DNA of 64,000 nucleotides, taken from positions 1 through 64,000 of the forward strand of contig JAJPHF010000051.1 in NCBI GenBank assembly GCA_021325365.1. The letters are read 5' to 3'. Below, piece after piece: positions 17,160-26,100 of the stretch (its first letter is position 1; each line of letters opens with the position of its first letter). A program made the position numbers and the translations under genes. Source of the stretch: Pseudomonadota bacterium. Lineage in GTDB: Bacteria > Chloroflexota > UBA6077 > JAJPHF01. Under the pieces are notes generated by a model that was given only the letters and a program-made list of their open reading frames with translations, did no database searches and had not been told where the DNA came from.

Positions 17160-17615
17160 ATGATCTACCGGCACCGCGCGACCTTCGACGAGATGGACTT
17201 CGCGCGCATCACCTTCTTTGGCCGCCACTTTTACTGGCTGGAGCACGCCACGACGGCCTGGCTGATCGAGAAGGGCATCGGCTTCGCCACGCTCGACCGC
17301 GAGTATGGCTACGGCCTGGCTATCGTCAACGTGGAGTGCAAGTACCGCGCGCCGGTACACATCGAGCAGGTCGTCGAGATCCACCTGGCGGTGCGGGACC
17401 TGACACGGCGCGGCTTCACGACGCCGTTCCAGATCGTACGCGAGGCGGACGGGACACTGTGCGCGTATGGCGCCATCACCCGCCGCCTGGTGGACATCAA
17501 GCGCGTGAAGGGCGCCGAGGCGCCCGACGGCCTCTACGCCAAGTTCGAGCAGATGCGCGACGAGAGCGCCGCCCTGACGTTCCCGCAGGACGCCGCCCCC
17601 GCCCCGGCCCCATGA
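17160..17615 (+). CDS. Acyl-CoA thioesterase (hotdog fold, 4HBT type)
   Basis: A 151-residue hotdog-fold protein. The opening YRHRATFDEMDFARITFFGRHFYWLEH has the D-x-(D)-x-x-x-I/G-x-x-x-x-x-x-Y pattern of 4-hydroxybenzoyl-CoA thioesterases, with catalytic Asp in the DEMDFARI segment. IVNVECKYRAPVHIEQVVEI is the central strand pair. It should hydrolyse acyl- or aroyl-CoA thioesters in the cytosol. The C-terminal tail ends in Ala/Pro repeats. The substrate is unknown. It is a monocistronic-looking gene. Confidence 0.88.
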   Translation: MIYRHRATFDEMDFARITFFGRHFYWLEHATTAWLIEKGIGFATLDREYGYGLAIVNVECKYRAPVHIEQVVEIHLAVRDLTRRGFTTPFQIVREADGTLCAYGAITRRLVDIKRVKGAEAPDGLYAKFEQMRDESAALTFPQDAAPAPAP

Positions 17616-17711
17616 GTCCGCGCAAGGCCGCCAGCCATCACCGTACGGAATAGCTGCATGATTCAGCCGCGGCCTGGTACGAGACGTAACGACAAGCTGC
17701 GTGGCTGCTAG

Positions 17712-18803
17712 ATGGACGCAACCGCCGTCCTAGCGGCGCTGGCGCGGCTGCTCGTCTTCGCCTGCGGGCTGTACCTGGTGGTGCTGACGGTGGGCAGCGC
17801 AGTGCGGACGTTCGTCCTGCCGCGCGACGCCGTGGTGAAGCTCACCCACGTCGTGTTCCGATGCGTCCGCGCCTGCATCGGCGTGGCGCTCCGCCGCGCC
17901 CATTCGTACCGCGAGCGCGACGCGGTCATGGCGCTCTACGCGCCACTGGCGCTGCTGGCGCTGCCGGTCGTCTGGCTGATGCTCGTGGGGGTCGGCTATA
18001 CGGCGATGTTCTGGGCGCTCGGCGTCGGCCCACCCGACGAGGCGTTCATGGTCAGCGGCTCGTCGCTGCTGACGCTCGGCTTCGCCACCGCCCACGACCC
18101 GCCCACCGCCGCCCTGGCCTTCAGCGAGGCGATGCTCGGCCTGATCCTGGTGGCCCTGCTGATCGCCTACCTGCCCACGATGTACGGGGCGTTCCAGCGC
18201 CGCGAGACGGCGGTGACGCTGCTCGCCGTGCGCGCGGGGACGCCGCCGTCGGCCGTCGAGCTGTTCACGCGGTTCTACCGCCTCGACCACCTCGACCGCC
18301 TGCTCGACCTGTGGACCACGTGGGAGCTGTGGTTCGCCGAGCTAGAGGAGAGCCACACGTCGCTGCCGGCGCTGGTGTTCTTCCGCTCGCCGCTCCCCGA
18401 GCGCTCCTGGGTGACGGCGGCAGGCGCGGTGCTGGACGCCGCGGCGCTCTACAGCTCGACGCTTGCCGTGCCGCGCGAGCCGCAGGCGGAGATCACGATC
18501 CGCGCGGGCTATCTGGCGCTGCGACGCATCGCCCGCTTCTTCCGCATCCCCTACGACCCCGACCCGCGCCCCGACGACCCGATCAGCGTCACCCGCGCCG
18601 AATTCGAGGCGGCCTGCGACCAGCTCGCGGCGGTCGGCGTGCCGCTCCAGCCGGACCGCGACGCGTGCTGGCGCGCGTTCGCCGGCTGGCGGGTGAACTA
18701 CGATACGGTGCTGGTCGAGCTGGCGCGGCTCACGTTCGCGCCGCCCGCGCCCTGGTCGGCCGACCGCGTGCTCGTCCGCGCGCCGACGGTCGACGGCCGT
18801 TAA
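17712..18803 (+). CDS. Potassium-channel-like membrane protein with atypical filter
   Basis: A 363-residue protein with three hydrophobic segments in the first half (about 8-35, 74-105, 133-160). Between the last two lies a pore-loop-like sequence, SGSSLLTLGFATAHD, where TLGFA (121-125) occupies the place of the K-channel TVGYG filter. The C-terminal 200 residues are soluble and helical, with no recognisable RCK or cyclic-nucleotide domain. By architecture it looks like a two-TM pore module preceded by an extra helix. Ion selectivity cannot be assumed because the filter differs. It stands alone. Confidence 0.7.
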   Translation: MDATAVLAALARLLVFACGLYLVVLTVGSAVRTFVLPRDAVVKLTHVVFRCVRACIGVALRRAHSYRERDAVMALYAPLALLALPVVWLMLVGVGYTAMFWALGVGPPDEAFMVSGSSLLTLGFATAHDPPTAALAFSEAMLGLILVALLIAYLPTMYGAFQRRETAVTLLAVRAGTPPSAVELFTRFYRLDHLDRLLDLWTTWELWFAELEESHTSLPALVFFRSPLPERSWVTAAGAVLDAAALYSSTLAVPREPQAEITIRAGYLALRRIARFFRIPYDPDPRPDDPISVTRAEFEAACDQLAAVGVPLQPDRDACWRAFAGWRVNYDTVLVELARLTFAPPAPWSADRVLVRAPTVDGR

Positions 18804-18851
18804 GACTGGCGCTTGCTTGCTAGCTTCCAGCGAGCCTCGCGCGCCAGGTAG

Positions 18852-19541
18852 CTAGAAATACTGGTAGCTGCCCCACATGTCCCAGAGCAGCTCGACCTTG
18901 CGCTGCACGATGGCGCGGGCCTGGGCTTGCAGCTCGGGCGTGACGATGTAGCGCTCGATGATCGTCTCGGTGAGCGAGCCGTGCTCCGTATCCGCCTCCT
19001 CGTGGGTGCGGTAGAACTGGAGCGCCTTGTCGTCCAGGCCGTAGTGCTCTTGCAGGCCCTGCCGCATGACGATGTTGTTGCGCGCGCCGTCGCCCTCGCC
19101 GGCGAGCTGCGCGGCCATCGCCACGAACCACGGCTGGGTGTGGATGATCAGCTCGGCCCAATAGACGTGCGCCGCCGCCGGGGGCAGCACGCGGGCGTTC
19201 TCGAGCTGCTTGCGGCTCACGCCCAGCCCGGCGGCCAGGTCGTAGAACAGCTCGACGTGGCCGGCGGTGCCGGTGGACGTGCCCGCCGACTCCTCCTCCA
19301 CCACCTCGGCCAGGTGCTGGGCGATCTCGGGGTCGGTACACTTGAGGTAGCGGAGCATGGCCAGGCGCGGCACGTGCTTGCGGTAGTAGTAGTCCTGGGT
19401 GATCCAGCCCTGGAGCTGGCGCAGCGGGATGGTGCCCGCGGCGATGCCCTTGACCAGCGGGTAGTCGGCATGCGCCTTGCCCGAGGCGCGGATCTGCGCC
19501 TTCAGCTCCTGTACGAAGTCCCCGGCCGTCGTCGCCACCAT
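18852..19541 (-). CDS. TenA/PqqC/CADD-like diiron heme-oxygenase-fold protein
   Basis: A 229-residue all-helical protein of the heme-oxygenase-like superfamily. The metal-ligand pattern of the CADD/PqqC-like iron branch is present: EVVEEE (about 79-84), His95 in GHVELFYDL, Glu130 in VYWAELIIH, and H-x3-D-x2-H in HEEADTEH (180-187). GWITQDYYYRKHVPRLAMLRY is a family hallmark. Some members are oxygenases acting on their own Tyr to make p-aminobenzoate. The ATG at 19541 follows AAGGAGGCAGCG. It is 69 bases downstream of the trehalose-synthase-like gene, on the same strand. Confidence 0.8.
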   Translation of the reverse strand: MVATTAGDFVQELKAQIRASGKAHADYPLVKGIAAGTIPLRQLQGWITQDYYYRKHVPRLAMLRYLKCTDPEIAQHLAEVVEEESAGTSTGTAGHVELFYDLAAGLGVSRKQLENARVLPPAAAHVYWAELIIHTQPWFVAMAAQLAGEGDGARNNIVMRQGLQEHYGLDDKALQFYRTHEEADTEHGSLTETIIERYIVTPELQAQARAIVQRKVELLWDMWGSYQYF

Positions 19542-19610
19542 CGCTGCCTCCTTGCGCCGCGCTCCGCCGGCTGTCCCGTCGGACGATCGTGCCGAGTGTA
19601 GCACACCCGC

Positions 19611-21254
19611 TCAGTAGATGCCGCGCAGGCGCATCCAGCGGTAGCCAAGGCCTGCCATGCGCATGCGCGGGTGGGCGGGGTCGATGGGCTCGTAGCGACG
19701 GTCGGTGAACAGGTCCGTGACGGTGGCGACCTCGTCCGCGCTGAGGTGCAGGTCCACGGTACACGGCTGACGAGAGATATTGTTGTAGACGACGATCGAG
19801 CTGTCGGGCACGTCGTAGCGCAGTCCAAGCACGGCGTCGTGGTCAATGGGCAGCGCTTTCCAGTTGCCGATGCCGATCTCGCCGCACTCGCGCCGCGTTC
19901 GCATGAGGGACGCGAGCCAGTTGAGCAGCGAGTCCGGGTCGCCGCGCTGCACCCCCACGTTCACCTGCTGGTAGCCGTAGTCGCCCTTGACGATCATCGG
20001 GCGCACGAAGCGGCGCGGCGGCGCGCAGGAGAAGCCGCCATTGTCGTACGGCGTCCACTGCATCGGCGTGCGCACGGACATCCGCTCGGGCAGGTCGAGG
20101 TCCTCGCCCATGCCGATCTCTTCGCCATAGTAGATGAGCGGCGTGCCGGGGAGGCTGAACAGCAGGCTGTAGGCGAGCCGCAGCCGGGCTTGGTCGCCGC
20201 CAAGCATGGGAGCCAGGCGCCGCCGCAGGCCGCGGTTGTAGAGCTGCATGTTCGGCTCGGGGCCAAAGGCCGCGAAGATGCGCTCGCGCTGGTCCTTCGT
20301 CAGCCGGCCGATGTTCAGCTCGTCGTGGTGACGCAGGAAGTTCACCCACTGCCCCAGGTCGGGGATGGGGGGTAGCTCGTTGAGCGCGGTCTTGATCGGA
20401 TCGACGCTCTCCTCGGCGAGCGCCAGCAGGAGGTAGCGGTTGAGGATGAAGTTGAACAGCGCCTGCAGCTCGTTGCCGCCGCCAAAGTAGTCGGCGAGGG
20501 TGCTCAGTCCCACGTCGGTCTCGCCGAGCAGGATGGCGTTGCCGCTGCGCAGGCCGGCAAACTCTTTCATCTCGCGCAGGAAGTCGTGCGCGCGCGGCAG
20601 GCCGCGGGCGTCGGAGACACCCTTGGGGGTGATCAGGAACGGCGCCGCGTCAATCCGAAAGCCGTCGACGCCGTACTGGAGCCAGAGCCCTATGATCTTG
20701 CGGAACTCCTCGCGCACCTCGGCGTTCGCGAAGTTCAGATCGGGCTGGAAGTCATAGAAGTGGTGCAGGTAGTAGGCCCGGGCCTCCTCGTCGTAGGTCC
20801 AGATGCTCTTCTGCACGCCGGGGAAGGCCACTTCCTCGCTCGTGTCGCCCGGGTCGTCCTCGCGCCAGACGTAGTAGTCGCGGTACTTGGAGTGCCGATG
20901 GCGCCGCGCCGCCTGGAACCAGGGGTGCTGATCGGACGTGTGGTTGGGCACGAGGTCGAGGATGACGCGGATGCCACGTGCCCGCGCCTCGACCATGAAC
21001 TCGGCGAAGTCGGCCATGGAGCCGTAGCGCGGATCAATGGCACAGTAGTCGGAAACGTCGTAGCCGTCGTCGCGGTTGGGACTAGGATAGCAGGGCATCA
21101 GCCACAGGCAGGTGACGCCCAGCCCCGACAGGTAGTCGAGCCGGCGCGTGAGGCCCATGAAGTCGCCGACGCCATCGCCGTCGTAGTCGGCGTACGTCTC
21201 GACGTCCAGGCAATAGATGATGGCGTTCTTGTACCACTGATCGCGCAGTCCCAC
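19611..21254 (-). CDS. Trehalose synthase-like GH13 alpha-glucan enzyme
   Basis: A 547-residue GH13 protein. The catalytic triad is Asp in GFRIDAAPFL, Glu in LLGETDV and Asp in FLRHHDELN. DLVPNHTSDQHPWFQ, RRRLAPMLGGDQARLRLAYS, LIYYGEEIGMGEDL and VRTPMQWTPYDNGGFS follow trehalose synthase (maltose to trehalose) closely, so that activity is more likely than amylase. The GTG start at 21254 follows GGGGAGGCGG; a longer frame adds 29 Arg-rich residues. It is usually a cytosolic enzyme and no signal peptide is seen. The CADD-like gene follows. Confidence 0.9.
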   Translation of the reverse strand: MGLRDQWYKNAIIYCLDVETYADYDGDGVGDFMGLTRRLDYLSGLGVTCLWLMPCYPSPNRDDGYDVSDYCAIDPRYGSMADFAEFMVEARARGIRVILDLVPNHTSDQHPWFQAARRHRHSKYRDYYVWREDDPGDTSEEVAFPGVQKSIWTYDEEARAYYLHHFYDFQPDLNFANAEVREEFRKIIGLWLQYGVDGFRIDAAPFLITPKGVSDARGLPRAHDFLREMKEFAGLRSGNAILLGETDVGLSTLADYFGGGNELQALFNFILNRYLLLALAEESVDPIKTALNELPPIPDLGQWVNFLRHHDELNIGRLTKDQRERIFAAFGPEPNMQLYNRGLRRRLAPMLGGDQARLRLAYSLLFSLPGTPLIYYGEEIGMGEDLDLPERMSVRTPMQWTPYDNGGFSCAPPRRFVRPMIVKGDYGYQQVNVGVQRGDPDSLLNWLASLMRTRRECGEIGIGNWKALPIDHDAVLGLRYDVPDSSIVVYNNISRQPCTVDLHLSADEVATVTDLFTDRRYEPIDPAHPRMRMAGLGYRWMRLRGIY

Positions 21255-21407
21255 GGACCGCCTCCCCGCGTTTGTGCCGCGCTCCCGCGGCCGCGCCCGC
21301 CGTAGCCAGCAGCCGGCTGCTTGCAGGATTGATACCCGCATCCGGGCTAGCCGCGCACACCGGGGCGCGTTCGGGCGCGCTCCGGTGGGGGCAGGCGAAC
21401 GGGCGGC

Positions 21408-21898
21408 CTACGCCGACGGTGGGGCGCCGGGGACGACGAGCGGCAATTGCGGGAAGTGGGTGCGGTAATAGCCGGTATCTCTGGTTAGCAGCGCGTCCGC
21501 TTGCGCCGGCGCGTGCGCGCCGATGAGGAAGTCCGTGATGAGGTGCTGCCGCCAGGCCACGGCCGCGCCGCACGCGGGGCAGGCGACGGCGGAGCGGCGC
21601 CCGCACCGCGCGCACTCGACCTGCTGGCCGCGCCGCTGCGCATAGGTACGCCATGCCTGGCCTGCCTGCCAGAGAGCCTCAGGAGAGAACTCATCGAGCT
21701 CGATCGCCAAACTAGCCAATAGCCGCTCTAGCTCATTAGCCTGGGTAAAGTTGCCGGCAGTTCCGCGTAGACAGCAGGGCAGATCAACAGTGGACCAGCG
21801 TCCGCGGCGGTCGAGAGCATGCTCTCTGATGCGGACCTTGACGTGGATTCCGCGCTAAGCACGTCGAGCAGGACGTTCGTGTCTACGGCCGTCCTCAC
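21408..21898 (-). pseudogene. Frameshifted PIN toxin (VapC) with zinc-ribbon insert
   Basis: Starts at a GTG overlapping the antitoxin stop by four bases. Frame one gives TAVDTNVLLDVLSA and CPAVYAEL, then runs on to a TAG. Frame two resumes at AGNFTQANELERLL and continues to LITDFLIGAHA and LLTRDTGYYRTHFPQL. One missing base near 21752-21760 in the ACTGCCGG segment would join them, giving a PIN domain with all four acidic residues. A zinc ribbon (CARCG...CPACG) is inserted before the third acidic residue. Either the toxin is inactivated or this is a sequencing error. Confidence 0.85.
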
Positions 21899-22146
21899 CG
21901 AGGTTCACCATCCGGCGGTAGTCGCTCGCCGCGCAACATCTCCATGACCTCGTCCAGGGAGTCCGCGAGGAGCTTGCCTCGCAAGTATCCGCGCCAGCGG
22001 TCGAAGACCTCAGGCGGGATGCCTTTCCGCAAGACCACCCGGTTGGGCTCGATGACGAACTCGACATGCGAGCCCGGTACGAGCCCCATCGCGTCGCGCA
22101 CCTTCTTGGGGATCGTCACCTGCCCTTTGCGAGTCACCGTTGGCAT
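21895..22146 (-). CDS. AbrB/MazE-type antitoxin
   Basis: An 83-residue SpoVT/AbrB swapped-hairpin protein. The start VTRKGQVTIPKKVRDAMGL is the family signature and VEFVIEPNRVVLRKG is the second strand pair. The remaining 40 residues (WRGYLRGKLLADSLDEVMEML) form the toxin-binding helix. It overlaps the downstream broken PIN toxin by four bases. The antitoxin frame is intact although its partner is frameshifted. GGAGGCTC precedes the ATG. Confidence 0.88.
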   Translation of the reverse strand: MPTVTRKGQVTIPKKVRDAMGLVPGSHVEFVIEPNRVVLRKGIPPEVFDRWRGYLRGKLLADSLDEVMEMLRGERLPPDGEPR

Positions 22147-22261
22147 ACTAGAGCCTCCTTACCTGGATGGTAAGGGCATCCGCGGGGAGCCGCCAAGCGC
22201 GTAAGGGGCGAGCGGGACGCGGGCGCGCGGGGGACGGAGCCCGTAGCTTGGTACAATACGG

Positions 22262-23020
22262 GTGGCGTCCCTTAGATGGATTGGAGTCGCGCCGCGGGTG
22301 TGCGCGTTTCGCCGCGTCAAGGAGTCCCTGCGGGGGCTGGTCGAGAGGCCAGCCCCTAGCGTTGTTGGGCAGCCCGGGCGCCTGATCGTCGGTCTGGGCA
22401 ATCCGGGGCCGGGCTACGCGCGCCACCGCCACAATGTCGGCTTCATGGTCGTCGATCGCTTCGCCGAGCGCCACGGCTTTCGCTTCGGCAAGCGGGAGGC
22501 GAACGCGCTCGTGGCAACCGGCAGCTTCGACGGCGCGCCGCTTGCGCTCGCCAAGCCGCAAGCGTTCATGAACCGGTCGGGCGAGCCGGTGCGCGCGCTC
22601 GTGCGCCGCTACACGCGCGGCCCCGCCGACCTGATCGTCGTCTACGACGAGATGGACCTGCCGCTGGGCCGGCTGCGCATCCGCAAGGAGGGCAGCCACG
22701 GCGGCCACAACGGCATGCGCGACATCATCGCGGCGCTGGGCACGCAGGACTTCGTGCGCGTGCGGCTCGGCGTCGGCCGCCCGCCGAGCGGCGAGGACAC
22801 CGTGGACCACGTGCTGAGCCCGTTCACGCCCGACGAGCGCCCGATCGTCGAGAGCATGCTCGACGCCGGGGTCGCCGCGCTGGAGAGCATCCTGCGGGAC
22901 GGCGTCGACGCCGCGATGAACCGGTTCAACCGGACGAGCGGCCCGCCGCCTGGGCCGAATGCGGAGCCCGCGCAGCCAGCGGCGCCGCGCGCGGCCGGTA
23001 CCGAGGCCCAAGCCGGCTGA
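22262..23020 (+). CDS. pth: Peptidyl-tRNA hydrolase
   Basis: A 252-residue Pth that cleaves peptidyl-tRNAs released prematurely from ribosomes. LIVGLGNPGPGYARHRHNVGF has the substrate-binding Asn and catalytic His, VYDEMDLPLG the catalytic Asp, and GSHGGHNGMRDI the Asn loop. The core starts at about residue 41, so the N-terminus is about 40 residues longer than usual and has no good ribosome-binding site. GTG at 22298 is an alternative start. A hairpin with GGGGCTGG/CCAGCCCC arms lies in this extension, so part may be untranslated. A Pro/Ala-rich tail ends the protein. mfd follows. Confidence 0.92.
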   Translation: MASLRWIGVAPRVCAFRRVKESLRGLVERPAPSVVGQPGRLIVGLGNPGPGYARHRHNVGFMVVDRFAERHGFRFGKREANALVATGSFDGAPLALAKPQAFMNRSGEPVRALVRRYTRGPADLIVVYDEMDLPLGRLRIRKEGSHGGHNGMRDIIAALGTQDFVRVRLGVGRPPSGEDTVDHVLSPFTPDERPIVESMLDAGVAALESILRDGVDAAMNRFNRTSGPPPGPNAEPAQPAAPRAAGTEAQAG

Positions 23021-23058
23021 CGAACCGACGGCGCGAACGGCCGAGCGCCGCCTGGCGA

Positions 23059-23102
23059 CACCTGATTGCTGAGAGCTGATCGCTAATTGCTGAGAGCCGA
23101 TG
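23059..23102. repeat. GCTGATNGCTGA-type short repeat before mfd
   Basis: The sequence runs CCTGATTGCTGAGAGCTGATCGC then TAATTGCTGAGAGCCGATG and abuts the mfd start codon. It is made of degenerate GCTGA/GCTGATNG units related to the arrays near 39.8, 39.96 and 41.35 kb. Confidence 0.6.
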
Positions 23103-26100
23103 CCCGATAGCTTGCTGAGCCCCTTCCTGCCACTCGTGCGCGACAGCGCCTACGTGCGCGCGCTCCTGGACGCGGTGGGGCGCGGCCAGGCGCCGCGCGC
23201 CAGCGCGATCGACGCCGCGCGCCCGGCGCTCGCCGCCGCGCTGCACGCCGCCCACGGCGGCCCGACGCTGCTCGTCACCGCGCGCCCCGGCCGGGCCCGC
23301 CAGCTCGTAGAGGAGCTGCGCGCCTGGCTGCCCGACCCCGCGAGCGCCGTCCTGTTCCCCGAGATCGAGGCCTTCCCCTACGAGCGGCTGCCCATCGACC
23401 CCGACACCGCTGCCGCCCGCCGGGCGGCGCTCGCGCTACTGGCGGGGCCCGGGGCTTCGCCACTCGTCGTGACGAGCGTGCGGGCGCTGCTCGACCGGCT
23501 GATGCCGCCCGACGCGCTGCGCCTGCGCACCCTCGACCTGCAAGTCGGCACGCGCGTGCGGCTCGACCGGCTGCTGGAAACGCTGGTGGCGCTCGGCTAC
23601 ACGCGCGTGCCGCTCGTCGAGAGCCCCGGCGAGTTCGCCCAGCGCGGCGGCATTGTGGACATCTTTCCCGCCGGCGCCGCGACGGACGCGGAGGCGGCCC
23701 TGTCGGAAGCGGACGGAGCCACCGCGGAGACGCCGGCCGTCCGCCTGGACTTCTTCGGCGACGAGATCGACGCGCTGCGCGCGCTGGACCCCGTCAGCCA
23801 GCGCTCGGGCGCGCCCGTGGCGGCCCTGCGGCTCGCGCCGGCGCACGAGGTGCTGCCGCCGCTCGCGCCCGAGGCGGCCGACGCGCTGCTGGCGCTCGAC
23901 CTGGACGACCTACGCGAGGACGTGGCGACCGCCTTCGCCCGCGAGCGCGACCACCTGCTGGCCGGCCAGACCTTCCCACTGCTGGAGGAGTACCGCGCGT
24001 ATCTTGGGACGGCGACGCTGCTCGACTACCTGCCGCCCGACGCGCTGCTGCTGCTCGACGAGCCCGCGAGCCTGAGCGAGACGGCCACGGCCCTGGCGAC
24101 CCAGGCCGCCGAGGTCCACGTGGACCTGGTGGCGCGCGGCGAGGCGCCGAAGGGGCTCTGGCCCGCCTTCCCCGCCTGGGAGGACGTGGCGCGGCGCTTC
24201 GTCCGCGCGGCCGGCGCCGAGGCGCCCCGGCCGCGCGTCGAGCTGATCCTCGATCCGGCCGCGCCCGGCCCGTTCGAGCACGCGCCCAGCTACGGCGGGC
24301 GCCTGCGCCAGTTCCTGGAAACCTGCGTCGCCGAGGCCGCGAGCCAGCGCGTCGTCGTCGTCAGTCAGCAGGACGCCCGCCTGCGCGAGCTGCTGGTCGC
24401 GCAGGAACGACCCGGTCCCGGCCTTGTCGTCGCGCACGGCGCGCTGCACGAGGGGTGGCGCAGCGCCGCGCTCGGGCTGACGCTGTACAGCGACCACGAG
24501 ATCTTCGGCTGGTCGAAGACGCACCGCGTCATCCGTACGCGGCGGCCGTCGGCCCGCGAGACGTTCCTGAGCGACTTCGCGCCCGGCGAGTACGTTGTCC
24601 ACCTCGACCACGGCATCGGCCGCTATCGCGGGCTGGTGAAGCTGGGGGAACCCACCCCCCCCGCCCCCCTCCCGAGGCGGGAAGGGGGGCGGACCAATGC
24701 CAGCGGAGCCGGCTCCCCCCTTCCTTCGGAGGGTGCGACGCGGAATACGGCAAGCGTCGCTGGGCCGGGGGGGTTAGGTCAACCTTCTGCCGAGGGCACG
24801 CGCGAGTACCTGCTGCTGGAGTACGGCGAGGGCGACCACCTGTACGTGCCGATGGAGCAGAGCAACCGGGTGAGCCGCTACGTCGGCGCCGGCGCGGAGC
24901 CGCCCCACCTGACGCGGCTCGGCTCGGGGGAGTGGACGCGGGCGAAGCAGCGCGCCCGCCGCGCCGTGCGCGAGATCGCCCACGAGCTGCTGGAGACCTA
25001 CGCGGCGCGCGAGGTCGAGCCGGGCCACGCCTTCGCGCCCGACACACCCTGGCAGGCCGAGCTGGAGGGCTCGTTCCCCTACGTCGAGACGCCCGACCAG
25101 CTCACGGCGCTGGCCGAGGTGAAGCACGACATGGAGCAGCCGCGCCCGATGGACCGCCTCCTCGTCGGCGACGTGGGCTACGGCAAGACCGAGGTGGCCC
25201 TGCGCGCGGCCTTCAAGGCGGTGATGGACGGCAAGCAGGTCGCCATCCTCGTGCCGACGACCGTGCTCGCCCAGCAGCACTACACGACGTTCAGCACGCG
25301 GCTGAGCCCCTTCCCGGTGCGCGTGGACGTGCTGTCGCGCTTCCGCTCGGAGCGCGAGCAGCGCGAGGTGCTGGCGGCGCTGGCCGAGGGGAAGATCGAC
25401 ATTGTCATCGGCACGCACCGCCTGCTGCAGAAGGACGTGAGCTTCAAGGACCTGGGGCTGGTCATCATCGACGAGGAGCAGCGCTTCGGCGTGACGCACA
25501 AGGAGCGGCTGAAGCGGCTGCGGCGCGAGGTGGACGTGCTGACGCTCTCGGCCACGCCGATCCCGCGCACGCTGCACATGGCCGTGGCCGGCGTGCGCGA
25601 CATGAGCAGCATGCAGACGGCGCCCGAGGACCGCCTGCCGATCCGCACCTTCGTCAGCCAGTACGACGACGGGCTGGTGCGGGACGCCATCCTGCGCGAG
25701 CTGGAGCGCGGCGGCCAGGTGTACTTCGTCCACAACCGCGTGCGCACGATCAGCGCGATGGCCAACCAGCTGGCGCGGCTGGTGCCCGAGGCGCGCATCG
25801 CCGTCGGCCACGGCCAGATGGCCGAGGACGAGCTGGAGCGCGTCATGCTGGCCTTTGCCGAGGGCGAGTACGACGTGCTGGTGTGCAGCACGATCATCGA
25901 GTCGGGGTTGGACATCCCGAACGTAAACACGCTGATCGTCCACCAGGCGCAGCGCTTCGGGCTGGCGCAGCTCTACCAGCTACGCGGGCGCGTGGGGCGC
26001 GGCGCCAACCGCGCCTACGCCTACTTCCTGTACACGCGCGACGGCGCGCTGACGGAGATGGCCGAGGCGCGGCTGCGGACGATCGCCGAGGCGACCGAGC

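Noticed and set aside
21740..21898. Selenocysteine read-through in the VapC gene, given selC in the window
   Set aside because: The frame ends at TAG, not TGA, and the continuing frame is shifted by one base, so it is a frameshift and not UGA recoding.
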